Below are positions 17,937-26,786 of a DNA stretch of 64,000 nt, piece by piece (the stretch's first letter is position 1; each line of letters starts with the position of its first letter). Position numbers and translations under genes: made by a program. This DNA is from JADLHS01 sp044225555 (lineage in GTDB: Bacteria > Verrucomicrobiota > Verrucomicrobiia > Limisphaerales > JADLHS01). The stretch spans positions 434,001-498,000 of the forward strand of contig JBGAIM010000002.1 of the NCBI GenBank assembly GCA_044225555.1, given 5' to 3'. The notes under the pieces were generated by a model. That model searched no databases. It was not told where the DNA came from and was given only the letters and a program-made list of their open reading frames with translations.

Positions 17937-18908
17937 TTACTTCGTCGGATTCCAGACGTATTTGCCTTCGAGGTTTACGTAACCGGTCTTCCGGGAAACC
18001 TTGACGCGAGCGAGGCCGTCCGAAAAAGAATCGGCTTCGTCGAACTGCGGGTTGATGGCGAACTTGCCGCTCTTGTCTATGAAGCCCCAGCGCCCGGCAA
18101 TCTTGACGCGCGCCATGTTTTCAACGTAGGAGTCGGCGTCGTCGAACTGTGGATTGATGGCGAGCTGGCCGGTGGCATCCACGTAGCCCCAGAGTTTACC
18201 CACGCGGACCGGCGCCAAGCCTTTTGCGAAACCGCGGGCGTCGTCGAACTGCGGATTGATGGCGAGCCGGCCGGTTTTGTCCACGTAGGCCCAGCGTTTG
18301 CCGACGCGCACGGCGGCGAGACCCTCGGCAAAAGCGCCCGCGCGCTCGAACTGTGGATTGATAACGATCTTGCCCGCGAGGTCCACGTAGCCCCAGCGGT
18401 CGCCGAGTTCGATCGCTGCCATTCCCTGGGAGAATTCCGCTGCGTCATCGAACTGCGGGTTGACGACGACGGCACCAGCTTTGTCAATGTAACCATAACG
18501 GCGGCTGAGTTTGATGACAGCGCGGCCTTCGGAGAAATTGCCCGCGTGGTCAAATTGAGGGTTGATGGCGTATTGGCCCGCCGGGTTCACGTAACCGAAG
18601 CTGCCGCCGAATTTGAACACGGCCAGTCCATCGCTGAACGGCCCGACTTCGTCGAATTGCGGATTGATGGCAATTTTGCCGGCCGCATCCACGTAGCCCC
18701 AACGCTTGAGCCGGATGGCGGCGAGGCCGTTGGCAAAGGGTTCGGCGCGTTCGAACTGCGGATTGACCACGATGTTGCCGGTTTTATCCACAAAGCCCCA
18801 GCGATCATCCACGGGAACCGGGTAAAGCGCGGCGGCCGCGGATTGGCCGGTCAGGGTCAGTCCCAAAGTGAGCAGGGTCAGCAGCAGGGCGAATGTTGAT
18901 TTCTTCAT
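17937..18908 (-). CDS. secreted WG-repeat protein
   Basis: 323 aa from ATG 18908, chosen because it opens a signal peptide (MKKSTFALLLTLLTLGLT, cleavage near QSAAA). The mature protein is almost wholly eight WG repeats of about 34 residues plus a partial ninth. Each unit reads roughly RWGYVDxxGKIAINPQFDxAxxFSxGLAxVxxxx. WG repeats are beta-rich scaffolds of unknown role, common on bacterial surfaces. The DNA is correspondingly a degenerate direct repeat of about 102 bp. It lies 49 bp from the ketoreductase start and is probably not part of the polyene pathway. Confidence 0.9.
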   Translation of the reverse strand: MKKSTFALLLTLLTLGLTLTGQSAAAALYPVPVDDRWGFVDKTGNIVVNPQFERAEPFANGLAAIRLKRWGYVDAAGKIAINPQFDEVGPFSDGLAVFKFGGSFGYVNPAGQYAINPQFDHAGNFSEGRAVIKLSRRYGYIDKAGAVVVNPQFDDAAEFSQGMAAIELGDRWGYVDLAGKIVINPQFERAGAFAEGLAAVRVGKRWAYVDKTGRLAINPQFDDARGFAKGLAPVRVGKLWGYVDATGQLAINPQFDDADSYVENMARVKIAGRWGFIDKSGKFAINPQFDEADSFSDGLARVKVSRKTGYVNLEGKYVWNPTK

Positions 18909-19055
18909 AGTCAGGTTCCGAATCAGGCTCAGGTTGTTTGGCGACGGGAGCGGAGAGACATCAAGAACGCATTCCGCCTCCAATCGCGCCGGAAAGTTTA
19001 ATTCCGCAAAGAGTCGAGTCAAGAAGCCATTCCAGCCCAATGACGACACAAATCA

Positions 19056-19430
19056 TCAGGCACCGCTTTTCGTCAACCAGTTGGCGGCGACGAGACCCTT
19101 GTAGCCGCCGATGAGCGAGAAAACATTTTTGTAACCCATCTTCTGCGCGGCGTCGCACGTGAGCGCGGATCGAAAGCCACCTCCGCAATACATGATGATC
19201 TCAGCGTTCTTGTCCGGATAAAGTTTTTCCAGGTCGCGTTCGAGAATGCCCTTGCCCAGATGGACGGCCTCGGCGGCGTGGCCGGCGGTCCATTCGTGAT
19301 CCTCGCGCACGTCCAGGAGCACGACCTTGGAGTTGGCGGTGAGCCGGGCGCGAGCTTCGGCCACGCTGATTTCGTTCACGCGCTTCTTGGCGTCGTTGAC
19401 CAGTGCGAGAAATCCGGGTGAGTGATCCAT
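19056..19430 (-). CDS. rhodanese-domain protein
   Basis: 124 aa single rhodanese domain: VVLLDVREDHEW, GHAAEAVHLGKG, and the active-site loop MYCGGGFRS with Cys82. It probably handles persulfide sulfur or acts as a redox or sulfur carrier in the cytoplasm, as there is no signal peptide. Nearest neighbours are the WG-repeat gene (147 bp downstream) and the divergent M48 peptidase gene. No further specificity can be read. Confidence 0.92.
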   Translation of the reverse strand: MDHSPGFLALVNDAKKRVNEISVAEARARLTANSKVVLLDVREDHEWTAGHAAEAVHLGKGILERDLEKLYPDKNAEIIMYCGGGFRSALTCDAAQKMGYKNVFSLIGGYKGLVAANWLTKSGA

Positions 19431-19545
19431 GCGGTCAGGTTAAGGCGCGTTGGGGGGCGGTCAAACAAATTTCCCCTGAGCGCCGCGTGGGGTCGCAACC
19501 CAGTTTCAGGATTGAAAAGTGCGCGGAATCTGTTTGGCTGGAGGC

Positions 19546-20367
19546 ATGAAATTGAATCGTGTGGAGCTTCTCAAATTGTTTAAGCGATCGGCCTTTCTGA
19601 TCCTGTTGGTGGTGAACATTGCGCTTTGGAGCGGTTGCAGCACGGTGCCGGTCACCGGCCGGTCGCAATTGAACCTGATGTCACCGAGCCAGGAAATGCA
19701 ACTGGGCCTGACGAGTTTCGATCAGATGAAGAAGGAAGTGCCCATTAGCAAGGATGTCTATGCCAAGGCGCTGCTGCAAAAGGTCGGTCAGAAAATCGCC
19801 GCCGTCGCGGGACCGGACATGCCGAATGCGCAGTGGGAGTTTGTGGTGTTCGACAGCAAGGAGGCCAACGCATTTTGCCTGCCCGGTGGCAAGGTGGGCA
19901 TTTACACCGGCATCCTCCCGATCACGAAGGACGAGGCCGGGCTTGCGACGGTCATCGGTCATGAAGTTGCCCATGCCGTCGCCCGGCATGGTGGCGAGCG
20001 GATGAGCCAGGCGATGGGGTTGCAGTTGCTGGGGGCAGTGGCTGATGCTTCAACGGCCCAGACGAAGTATCACAGCTATGTCGTGGCGGGCTACGGTTTG
20101 GGCAGCCAGTTGGGTGTCGCCCTCCCGCACAGCCGGATGCAGGAATCCGAGGCTGACCACATCGGGCTGATTTACATGGCGCGGGCAGGATATGATCCCG
20201 AACAAGCGGTGAAGTTTTGGGAGCGCTTCGCCGCCTACAACCAGAAGCAGGGTGGCGAGGAAATGTGGTTCCTGCGCACCCATCCGCTGGATGAGGAGCG
20301 CATCAAGCAACTCAAGGAATGGATGCCCGAGGCGCGCGCCGCAGCTCGGGATGCCGGGGTGAAGTAA
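19546..20367 (+). CDS. M48-family metallopeptidase lipoprotein
   Basis: 273 aa from ATG 19546, preceded by GGAGG at 5-8 bp spacing; a start 9 codons earlier is less likely. A type II signal peptide (LWSGC, Cys31) anchors the protein to a membrane. The zinc site is HEVAHAVARH (His139, Glu140, His143), with the third ligand region at QESEADHIG. This architecture matches the BepA/LoiP-like M48 peptidases that act in outer-membrane protein quality control. Length and motifs are complete. Confidence 0.92.
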   Translation: MKLNRVELLKLFKRSAFLILLVVNIALWSGCSTVPVTGRSQLNLMSPSQEMQLGLTSFDQMKKEVPISKDVYAKALLQKVGQKIAAVAGPDMPNAQWEFVVFDSKEANAFCLPGGKVGIYTGILPITKDEAGLATVIGHEVAHAVARHGGERMSQAMGLQLLGAVADASTAQTKYHSYVVAGYGLGSQLGVALPHSRMQESEADHIGLIYMARAGYDPEQAVKFWERFAAYNQKQGGEEMWFLRTHPLDEERIKQLKEWMPEARAAARDAGVK

Positions 20368-20485
20368 GCCTGAAATCCGAGGTGCGAAGTCCGAAATCAG
20401 AAGTTATAAAACGGGAGAATAGACAGGAAGGGGAAGTTCCTTTTGTGCCTTTTGCGCTTTTTTGCGGCAATCCGGATTTGGGCTT
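20368..20485. other. intergenic, no gene
   Basis: 118 bp between convergent genes. It holds low-complexity TCCGAGGTGCGAAGTCCGAAATC and a T-rich tract (TTTTGTGCCTTTTGCGCTTTT), which look like dispersed genomic filler. No convincing hairpin terminator was found. Confidence 0.5.
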
Positions 20486-21838
20486 TCACCGCGCCTTCCG
20501 CGCGGCTGCTTCCGCCTTGAGCAGGCTGAGCCGGCGTTGAGCGGCGAAGGCTTGCGGCGTGCCTGGGAACTCCTGAACAATTCGCTCCAGGGTTGCTCGC
20601 GCCGCTGATTCGTTTTGCTGGAGTTTCAACTGCCACGCCGCGATCAATCCCAGCCACTCGGCGCGCTTGGGGTCCGGTTGCAGGGGCATGCCGATCAGCA
20701 ATTCCAATTGTTCGATGGCTGTCTCGACGTTGCCCAAAGGCTCGGCGAGCAGGCGCGCGAGTTTCTCGCGATCGGCGGTGTTGTTCGGGTCACGCGTGAG
20801 TTGTTGCGTGAGTTGATTTACGAGTGCTCTGGCTTGACTGGGATCGAGCGTGGCGTTCGCGGGGGAGTCGGCTGACTCCGTCAGGGCGGGCAGGGGGATG
20901 TGCCGGGGCTGACGCTGTTCTTGAAGTTCCCGACGACTGCGCGGGAGTTGCACGCGTCGCAACTCCGCCATGCGCGCGAGGTGCGTACTCGGCAGCCGGG
21001 TCTTGATGAACTCCAGCGCGCGGTCGGCGGCGTCCGGATCATTGGCCACGGACAGTTGCCAGTCAGCCAGCTTGTGCATGGCGATGGAGATTTGCGAGGG
21101 CGTCACTTTGGACTGGTCGCAAATCTCGAGGATGATCTGTTCGGCCTCCGCAATATCCTTGAACTGCGTGGCGTAAAGCCCGGCCAGCATGAGCCAGCCG
21201 TCGAAGTCATTCTCCGCTTGTTCGAGTTGCCGGATGATTTCCATTTCGGCCTCGGAGTATTTGCCGAACTTCATCCGGGCGATGGCGCGCGAATACATCG
21301 GGCGCTGTTTGGGCCGGCATAAAATGGACTTCCCATAGCCTGCGATGGGCAGTCCGACGAGCAAGGCTGCGAAGCCGGCCGTGTACCAGCCGCCGACCCA
21401 GACCAGCCACAGCACGGGCAGGGCCGTGCCGGCCAGACACGTGTAGCACAGCGAACGAAAATCCGAGCGCGCCTCGCCTTCCGCGGTGCGGCTCACGCGG
21501 AACAACAGCCAACCCACCGTTACCGCCGCCCAATAGGACGCGATGAGCAGCAAGCCCGCCCCAACGACTCCGAGGAAAACCAGAAACCACACCGAGCCCG
21601 CATTCTGCGCCCGCTGTACCGAGGGCATGAACGGTTGCAGGTGAAACGACAGTCCGAGGTTCATGAGCAGCCATATTACCGCCGGCAGCGCGAAACCCTT
21701 GATGAACCACGGCCATTCTGCCATGACCGCGCTTCGACCCTCTGACTCAGGTGCGAGCCGATAAATCATGTAGCCCGTCACCCCGACGAGGAACACCGCC
21801 GCGGGGCCGCAGATGAGAAAGGCAATTAGGCCCATCAT
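20486..21838 (-). CDS. membrane protein with C-terminal TPR-like helices
   Basis: 450 aa. About five hydrophobic segments occupy residues 1 to about 190 (for example FLICGPAAVFLVGVTGYMIY and VWFLVFLGVVGAGLLLIA). The remaining 250 residues are cytoplasmic-looking helical repeats (YSRAIARMKFGKYSEAEMEIIRQLEQ, GWLMLAGLYATQFKDIAEAEQII) of the TPR type. Membrane-anchored TPR proteins usually act as assembly scaffolds. No family name can be assigned, and neighbours give no operon clue. The start could be one codon later (second ATG). Confidence 0.8.
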   Translation of the reverse strand: MMGLIAFLICGPAAVFLVGVTGYMIYRLAPESEGRSAVMAEWPWFIKGFALPAVIWLLMNLGLSFHLQPFMPSVQRAQNAGSVWFLVFLGVVGAGLLLIASYWAAVTVGWLLFRVSRTAEGEARSDFRSLCYTCLAGTALPVLWLVWVGGWYTAGFAALLVGLPIAGYGKSILCRPKQRPMYSRAIARMKFGKYSEAEMEIIRQLEQAENDFDGWLMLAGLYATQFKDIAEAEQIILEICDQSKVTPSQISIAMHKLADWQLSVANDPDAADRALEFIKTRLPSTHLARMAELRRVQLPRSRRELQEQRQPRHIPLPALTESADSPANATLDPSQARALVNQLTQQLTRDPNNTADREKLARLLAEPLGNVETAIEQLELLIGMPLQPDPKRAEWLGLIAAWQLKLQQNESAARATLERIVQEFPGTPQAFAAQRRLSLLKAEAAARKAR

Positions 21839-22059
21839 GCTTCAAAGGATGGAAGACCCGGGTTCACATTGAGATGGTGACGAGTATGAGCGCGGGCCTG
21901 TCAATGCCATTCATAGCATAGCGTCATCACAACCGAATTTGCCCCTCGACCGGAAGAGGGTCAAGACATCGAAGTGCGATGGCTGACACTCCGTGTACCG
22001 CCGCACTCCAGCCATTGCAAATTCGGATGCTGCCCACCGGTTTCTGCGCTGTACAGCGA
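21839..22059. other. intergenic, no gene
   Basis: 221 bp between two minus-strand genes. No open frame with coding character, tRNA or clear repeat is seen. It probably contains the promoter of the membrane-TPR gene, but no boxes are convincing. Confidence 0.4.
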
Positions 22060-23763
22060 CTACCATCTTGGTGGCATCTCGTTTTCCACCCCGCTGTTCC
22101 AGTAGTGGTACATTTCGTCAGCGGTCGGCACTTTGAGCGGGCGAACCATACGAAAACCAACAATCTGAGCCTGGTCCATATACCAGAAAGTCGGAGGCAA
22201 CGTGGGGTCAGTCTTCCAACTTTTATCCGATTTTGCGCGGGCGGCGCTACGGAGTTGCTCCGGGTCATCATTCCAAGACCCGCCTCGAACGACGTGCGGA
22301 TACGGTTGGGTGGCCTTGTTCCATGGATTCACAGACGGTGCATCCGCTTGCTGCAAGTAGAACGTCGGGTCGTATTGGTCCAGACACCACTCGGCGACGT
22401 TGCCGTGCATGTCGTATAATCCCCACGGGTTCGGCTTCTTCCGGCCGACCTTTTGATACTTGGAATAACTGTTCTCGTAGAACCAGGCATAGCCGGGGAG
22501 CTTGGCGCGATCATCGCCAAATGAATAAGCGTTCGTGGTGCCGGCGCGGCAAGCGTATTCCCATTCCGCCTCGGTTGGCAGCCGATAGAAATGCCCGGTC
22601 TTGGCACTGAGCCACTCACAATATTTGTTTGCCGCGTGCTGGGTCATCGCAATCGCCGGATAACCCGCTTTGCCCATCCCGAAACTCATGTCAACATAGG
22701 GCCTCGAGGGTTTGGACACGGCATCCGATAGCTGGCTGACGTCATTCGTGGTCTTTGGTATGGCCTCCTCAATGTTCAGCATGAAAGGCAAATACTCGTC
22801 CCAAGTGATTTCACATTGCTGCATCCAGAAAGGGGAAATCCTCACTCTATGCTGTGGCCCTTCATCGGCGTGACGGTCTGCCTCCGATTCCGGACTGCCC
22901 ATCATAAATTCACCGCCTTTGATCGGGACCATGACCGTCACGACAACCGCATTCGTGCCCGAGAGGTACGGGTGTCCGAAACGTCCGCGATCGGGAACGG
23001 ATACCGTGTTGGTGTAAGCCTTCATTTCGGCTTCACTGGTTTCGCGGCTTGCAGGCTCGATCTCTTTGTGCAGCTGCTGGACGAGGGCAATTTCTTTCTC
23101 CGTTTGTTCCTTCTTACGGTCTTTGACAATCCAATCGAACACGACTTCAACTTCATCGCCCACGGTGACGATGAAATTGCTCCCTTTTGCCGCCGGAGGC
23201 GTGATGTCGAAATCAGTCATCTTGATTGGAACGCGCCCGGAGAACTTAAGAGTGTTTCCATCCAGCGCAGCTATGTTGATGGGCATGGCGATCTGATTGG
23301 TTACTCCGGCTATCACTAGCTCACCTTTCGAATCAAAGACACGGACAGCATTGCTCGACGACCCAACTCCAGTCGCGACGAGTTCAGTCATCCAGTAAGA
23401 AATGTATGGATGCTGGCCTGATTTCAAAAGTTCACTTATGGCCCTCTCATCCGACTTCGGGGTGAACATAGAGGTCTCGCTTTTCAGGCCAGCCACCCAG
23501 ATCGACACCCCAGATTTGACGGCGAGTTTTTCTGATGTGGATAGCTGGTTAAGTGTGTTTTCAAGATCGGCCGGCAACCAAATGAATCCGCCGATTGCAC
23601 CTCGCAGCTCCCAGTTGTGCACATTAGATGTGCCTTTGATTCGCACGGTGCTGTCTGGCGTGCGTGTGCCTTGAAACCAAGCGATGCTCGAGTCCGCAAA
23701 TACTTCGAGGGTTGCCGCGAAGCCGAGCCAAGTTGCCATCAACAGGCTGATGATTTTTTTCAT
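22060..23763 (-). CDS. YceI-like domain fused to SUMF1/FGE-like domain
   Basis: 567 aa from ATG 23763, which opens a signal peptide (MKKIISLLMATWLGFAATL). Residues about 25-215 resemble a YceI lipid-binding barrel (STVRIKGTSNVHNWELRG near the start, VPIKMTDFDITPP near its end). Residues about 290-560 are a formylglycine-generating-enzyme-like (SUMF1) domain: GGEFMMGSP, RLPTEAEWEYACRAGT, DMHGNVAEWCLDQY, VVRGGSWNDDPEQLRSAARA. The Cys pair needed for true FGE activity is absent at the RGGSW-RSAAR segment. It is therefore unlikely to mature the sulfatases encoded further right. Confidence 0.88.
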   Translation of the reverse strand: MKKIISLLMATWLGFAATLEVFADSSIAWFQGTRTPDSTVRIKGTSNVHNWELRGAIGGFIWLPADLENTLNQLSTSEKLAVKSGVSIWVAGLKSETSMFTPKSDERAISELLKSGQHPYISYWMTELVATGVGSSSNAVRVFDSKGELVIAGVTNQIAMPINIAALDGNTLKFSGRVPIKMTDFDITPPAAKGSNFIVTVGDEVEVVFDWIVKDRKKEQTEKEIALVQQLHKEIEPASRETSEAEMKAYTNTVSVPDRGRFGHPYLSGTNAVVVTVMVPIKGGEFMMGSPESEADRHADEGPQHRVRISPFWMQQCEITWDEYLPFMLNIEEAIPKTTNDVSQLSDAVSKPSRPYVDMSFGMGKAGYPAIAMTQHAANKYCEWLSAKTGHFYRLPTEAEWEYACRAGTTNAYSFGDDRAKLPGYAWFYENSYSKYQKVGRKKPNPWGLYDMHGNVAEWCLDQYDPTFYLQQADAPSVNPWNKATQPYPHVVRGGSWNDDPEQLRSAARAKSDKSWKTDPTLPPTFWYMDQAQIVGFRMVRPLKVPTADEMYHYWNSGVENEMPPRW

Positions 23764-23890
23764 AGAGAGGATGAACGGGCCGTCAAGGGTCAGGTAATCA
23801 CAATTTCTTCGCTTTGCAATTGCCATTCCTTATCCCTCCAACCTGGTACCCAAAGGCCAGCGCCACGTTAGCTTGATTGGCTTTTTGAAG

Positions 23891-23914
23891 ATGGTGCCAG
23901 CGGAGGGGGTCGAA
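23891..23914. repeat. left attachment site (partial tRNA-Leu 3' end)
   Basis: Identical over 24 bp to 43755-43778, which is the T-loop-to-CCA part of tRNA-Leu. No remainder of a tRNA follows here (the next bases diverge after GTCGAA), so this is an orphan att copy and not a gene. Confidence 0.85.
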
Positions 23915-24048
23915 GCCAAACTAGCGGCTTTCGTGATCCTGCGTAAACCTGCATCGCGACACCATGAATACACGCGAATTTGCATCTTTGCCAAGTGGGG
24001 GTCAAGACTGCGAATCGCGCACGAAAACGCACCAAGACGTGCGGTGGG

Positions 24049-24069
24049 TGTAACAACATTGCAACAACA
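24049..24069. repeat. candidate integrase arm-type repeat, left
   Basis: Reads TGTAACAACATTGCAACAACA once the last base is included, i.e. two near-tandem decamers. It differs from 43701-43721 at only two of 21 positions and has the same orientation. It lies 135 bp inside the left att copy. It is a candidate binding site for the island integrase or excisionase; no other function is apparent. Confidence 0.55.
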
Positions 24070-24179
24070 AACCGAGCCACGAGAGGGGGCGGGGGGGGAC
24101 GAGCGCGAGGGGTGGGGTGGTCGAACGTGATGGATTCGTTGAGCGCAAAATTTTGGGCAAAAGGGCCAGCGGTCTTTAG

Positions 24180-25605
24180 AGTTGTGTGCGTCAAGTTCAG
24201 CAAAATGGATTTCATGGTCGCCAGCTGGGTAAAGCGAGGCGGCGCAAAGCTGCCGAGCCTCAAGCTCGTTTGCGCCGCCGGTCGAGCATTATGCCGCTAT
24301 GGACATCCTGGGTTTGGTTGCTTTGATTTGTTCACGCAACAGATCCGCATTCAAGTAACGGCTGCCTTCCATCCATTCTTCGTGTTGTTCGGCCGCCACG
24401 GCTCGCACCAGCCGCAAACAACTCGCTTCGTCCGGAAAGATCCGCACCACCAGCGTGCGCCGCTTGATCTCCTGGTTAAAGCGTTCCAGCAGATTCGTGC
24501 TCTTCAAATGTTTGTGGTGCGCCACCGGCAACCGGTAAAACGTCCACGTCTCTTCGATGTTCGTCTCCACCCACGCGCACAACTTCGGATACTTGGCCGC
24601 CCACTTTTCCAGCCATTGTTTCAGATCCCACCGCGCTTCCTCCACGTTACGCCGTTCATACATCCACCGTAGTTCCTGCAGGCAGTCGTCGTCGGCCTTG
24701 CGCGGCAAATAATCCAGGGCATTGCGCAGAAAGTGAACATAGCAGCGCTGCCACCACACCCCGGGCAGCACTTCCCGGATCGCCGCCTTCAATCCCGGAT
24801 GATCGTCGCTGACCACAAACTGCACCCCGTTTAACCCGCGGGCCTTGAGCTGCACCAAGAACTCCCGCCAACTGCTCTGGCTTTCCCGGTGCGCGTACTC
24901 TACGGCCAACACCTGCCGCCGACCCTCCCAGTCGATCCCCAGGGCGATCAGAATCGCCCGGCTCACAATCACCCCGCCTTCCCGCACCCGCTCATACCGC
25001 GCATCCACCACCACATACGGAAAGGCTTCGGGCAGCGGCCGCTGGCTGAACTCCGCCAGTTGCTCATCCAGTCGCGCCGTGATCGCGCTGATACTCGAGG
25101 CGCTGAACTCATGCCCGCACAACTCCTCCGTGATCGCCGCTACCTTGCGCGTCGAAACGCCCTGCACATACATCTGCGCCAACGCCGCCACCAACGCCTT
25201 CTCGCTCCGCTGATACTGCTCGAAGACCTGCGTGCTGAAGTGCCCCGCTCGATCTTGCGGTACCCGCAAGACCATCGTCCCCACTCGCGTGATCAACCGT
25301 CGCCGGTAATACCCGCTCCGGTAGCCCAACCGCTGGTCGCTCCGTTCATGCTTCCCGGCCTGCAAACACTCTTCCATCTCCACTTCCAGGATCGCCTGCA
25401 CCGCCTCCTGCACCACCGGCGCAAGAAAATCCTTCTGCGCCATTAAAACAGACTTCATCTGCCCGACATCCAGCATTACTTTCGTTCCGTCGTTGGTCTT
25501 TGCCTTTGGGGTCATGGTTCGGCCTTTCGTTTAACTGGGTTCTCTATCACACCCCAGTGGCTACCATGACCCTTTCCCTTTTTGCAGAACTTTTAGGACA
25601 CTACC
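24180..25605 (-). mobile_element. IS256-family insertion sequence
   Basis: 1426 bp. The ends are imperfect inverted repeats that align without gaps: left AGTTGTGTGCGTCAAGTTCA against right (complement) GGTAGTGTCCTAAAAGTTCT, with the shared core AAGTTC-GCAAAA continuing inward. The element is flanked by the 8-bp direct repeat GTCTTTAG (24172-24179 and 25606-25613), the target duplication size expected for IS256. The transposase is intact, so the copy is probably recent. Confidence 0.85.
24289..25515 (-). CDS. IS256-family (mutator-type) transposase
   Basis: 408 aa, the usual length. DDE residues are visible in context: VVVDARYE (first Asp), VSDDHPGLK (second Asp), and NLLERFNQEIKRR (Glu), along with the family motif CYVHFLRNALDYLPRK. 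The N-terminal part (GYRSGYYRRRLITRVG) is the DNA-binding region. No frameshift or internal stop is present. It is the only gene of the element at 24180-25605. Confidence 0.95.
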   Translation of the reverse strand: MTPKAKTNDGTKVMLDVGQMKSVLMAQKDFLAPVVQEAVQAILEVEMEECLQAGKHERSDQRLGYRSGYYRRRLITRVGTMVLRVPQDRAGHFSTQVFEQYQRSEKALVAALAQMYVQGVSTRKVAAITEELCGHEFSASSISAITARLDEQLAEFSQRPLPEAFPYVVVDARYERVREGGVIVSRAILIALGIDWEGRRQVLAVEYAHRESQSSWREFLVQLKARGLNGVQFVVSDDHPGLKAAIREVLPGVWWQRCYVHFLRNALDYLPRKADDDCLQELRWMYERRNVEEARWDLKQWLEKWAAKYPKLCAWVETNIEETWTFYRLPVAHHKHLKSTNLLERFNQEIKRRTLVVRIFPDEASCLRLVRAVAAEQHEEWMEGSRYLNADLLREQIKATKPRMSIAA

Positions 25606-25613
25606 GTCTTTAG

Positions 25614-26000
25614 CAGGTGTTGAACTGCCAAGGTCGAGTTGGCGATGCAATACAGACTGATCGCCCTCCGGGAAAAAAGCGGCGGCACTCAGGCGCATGA
25701 TTCAGTCAACCTGTTATGCGGGGTCTAATTCCAAGCCTTGCGAGCCGGATGGATTAACAGTGAAGCTCACGCCCCGCCCCGTTAGGGGAACGGGTCGCGG
25801 ATTCAGCGGGCAGACCCGAAGGCGCAGCAGAACCGAAAGTCAATAGTTTGGGACACGTTCTCGGGTAGTGCTGTCCCAAACTCCTGACAGCTTCCCTGCA
25901 CGCGCTATTGTCGGCGCGTGAATTCCATTTTCAGCTTTCCCGTTCCGCCCGGCAACGACCGGGAATGCCAACACCTGCCGAAATAACGAAAGAAAACATC
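25614..26000. other. non-coding stretch right of the IS
   Basis: About 390 bp with no supported gene. It contains GCCCCGCCCCGTTAGGGGAACGGG, which can form a short hairpin, and the near-repeated words AGTTTGGGACA and TGTCCCAAACT at about 25848 and 25872. These two form a 10-11 bp inverted repeat that could be an operator or a terminator stem for leftward or rightward transcription. Confidence 0.4.
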
Positions 26001-26786
26001 ATGCAACTAAAAGTACTAGTGACCTCAGACAGACCCGACGAGTATGTGGGTAAGAAAGGTTTGGTCAAAAACCAAGTCATCACCTGCCAGGACGTTGACC
26101 CGTCCGGCTATCGCCTGCTCATGCCGTTTGATTACACCCTGAGCGAAGACGAGAAAGGCAAGTTCGCCGGCAAACTCCAGGACAAACAGATTGTCGTGGG
26201 CGTGCGCGAACTCGTGCCTTTCGGCGGTCGTCTGCGCGCTCGTGGCGCCATCATCGCTGGTCCTGAAGGCAAAAACTATTTGCGGCGACGCCGTGAGGGC
26301 GACGAGACAGATGCAAAGCAGATAGAGCGCAGCGAAAAAGGACCTGAAACGCCCAACAACCTCTGGCCACTTTGCCTGTCTCCGGATTTCAGTTGCGAGG
26401 AACAGAACGGGAGCGGAGCAAGCAGCACGCGGTTGAAGATCGTGAGCGGTTGCGTAGCGGAGTGGAGTGAAACGCGGCTGAAACGCCGGAGTCAGGGTGC
26501 TAGCGCACGGCCATCACGCCAACAGTCTGCGATTTTGGCAGGATTCGTTAGAAGCCAGCACCGAAGTGCGGTGACCAAAGATCGCAGTCTGTTGGCCAAT
26601 CACTCCTCGGCTCGCGACCATTTCAGTACGCCACGATGGCGGAAGCGACAAATTTCCCAGGAAGTGGTTGCGCGCGGTGCCGATGAGTGGCGCGTTGTTT
26701 CTTTTGCTGGCGATATTTTCCTCATACGAAAATGCCACTCGGAATGCGGCTCTGAATTTGTCATCAAGCTGTCACCAAGTTGTTAA
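26001..26786 (+). CDS. hypothetical protein; only N-terminal ~95 aa look coding
   Basis: The ATG at 26001 gives 261 codons. Residues 1 to about 95 (MQLKVLVTSDRPDEYVGKKG ... ELVPFGGRLRARGAIIAGPE) have a regular composition and a short beta-rich pattern that could be a small OB-fold, in the size range of phage single-strand DNA-binding proteins. After about residue 95 the frame runs into Arg/Ser-rich sequence without protein character and crosses a DNA hairpin at 26518-26595. It is therefore probably a short gene fused to non-coding sequence by loss of its stop. Function is not recognised. Confidence 0.45.
   Translation: MQLKVLVTSDRPDEYVGKKGLVKNQVITCQDVDPSGYRLLMPFDYTLSEDEKGKFAGKLQDKQIVVGVRELVPFGGRLRARGAIIAGPEGKNYLRRRREGDETDAKQIERSEKGPETPNNLWPLCLSPDFSCEEQNGSGASSTRLKIVSGCVAEWSETRLKRRSQGASARPSRQQSAILAGFVRSQHRSAVTKDRSLLANHSSARDHFSTPRWRKRQISQEVVARGADEWRVVSFAGDIFLIRKCHSECGSEFVIKLSPSC
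26518..26595. repeat. 21-22 bp inverted repeat
   Basis: The left arm GCCAACAGTCTGCGATTTTGG (26518-26538) and right arm CCAAAGATCGCAGTCTGTTGGC (26574-26595) are complementary with two or three differences, with a loop of about 35 bp. It resembles a dispersed palindromic element of the REP/MITE type and lies inside the doubtful C-terminal part of the frame at 26001-26786. Confidence 0.65.

Noticed and set aside
22060..23763. SUMF1 domain as the formylglycine-generating enzyme for the sulfatases
   Set aside because: The two Cys required in the RGGSW-to-RSAAR region are missing, so sulfatase maturation activity is not supported.
23868..24263. 131-codon minus-strand frame covering the left att site
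   Set aside because: The part ending RPPPLAPSS is the typical false translation of a tRNA 3' end; a similar false frame lies over the tRNA-Leu at 43588-43905.
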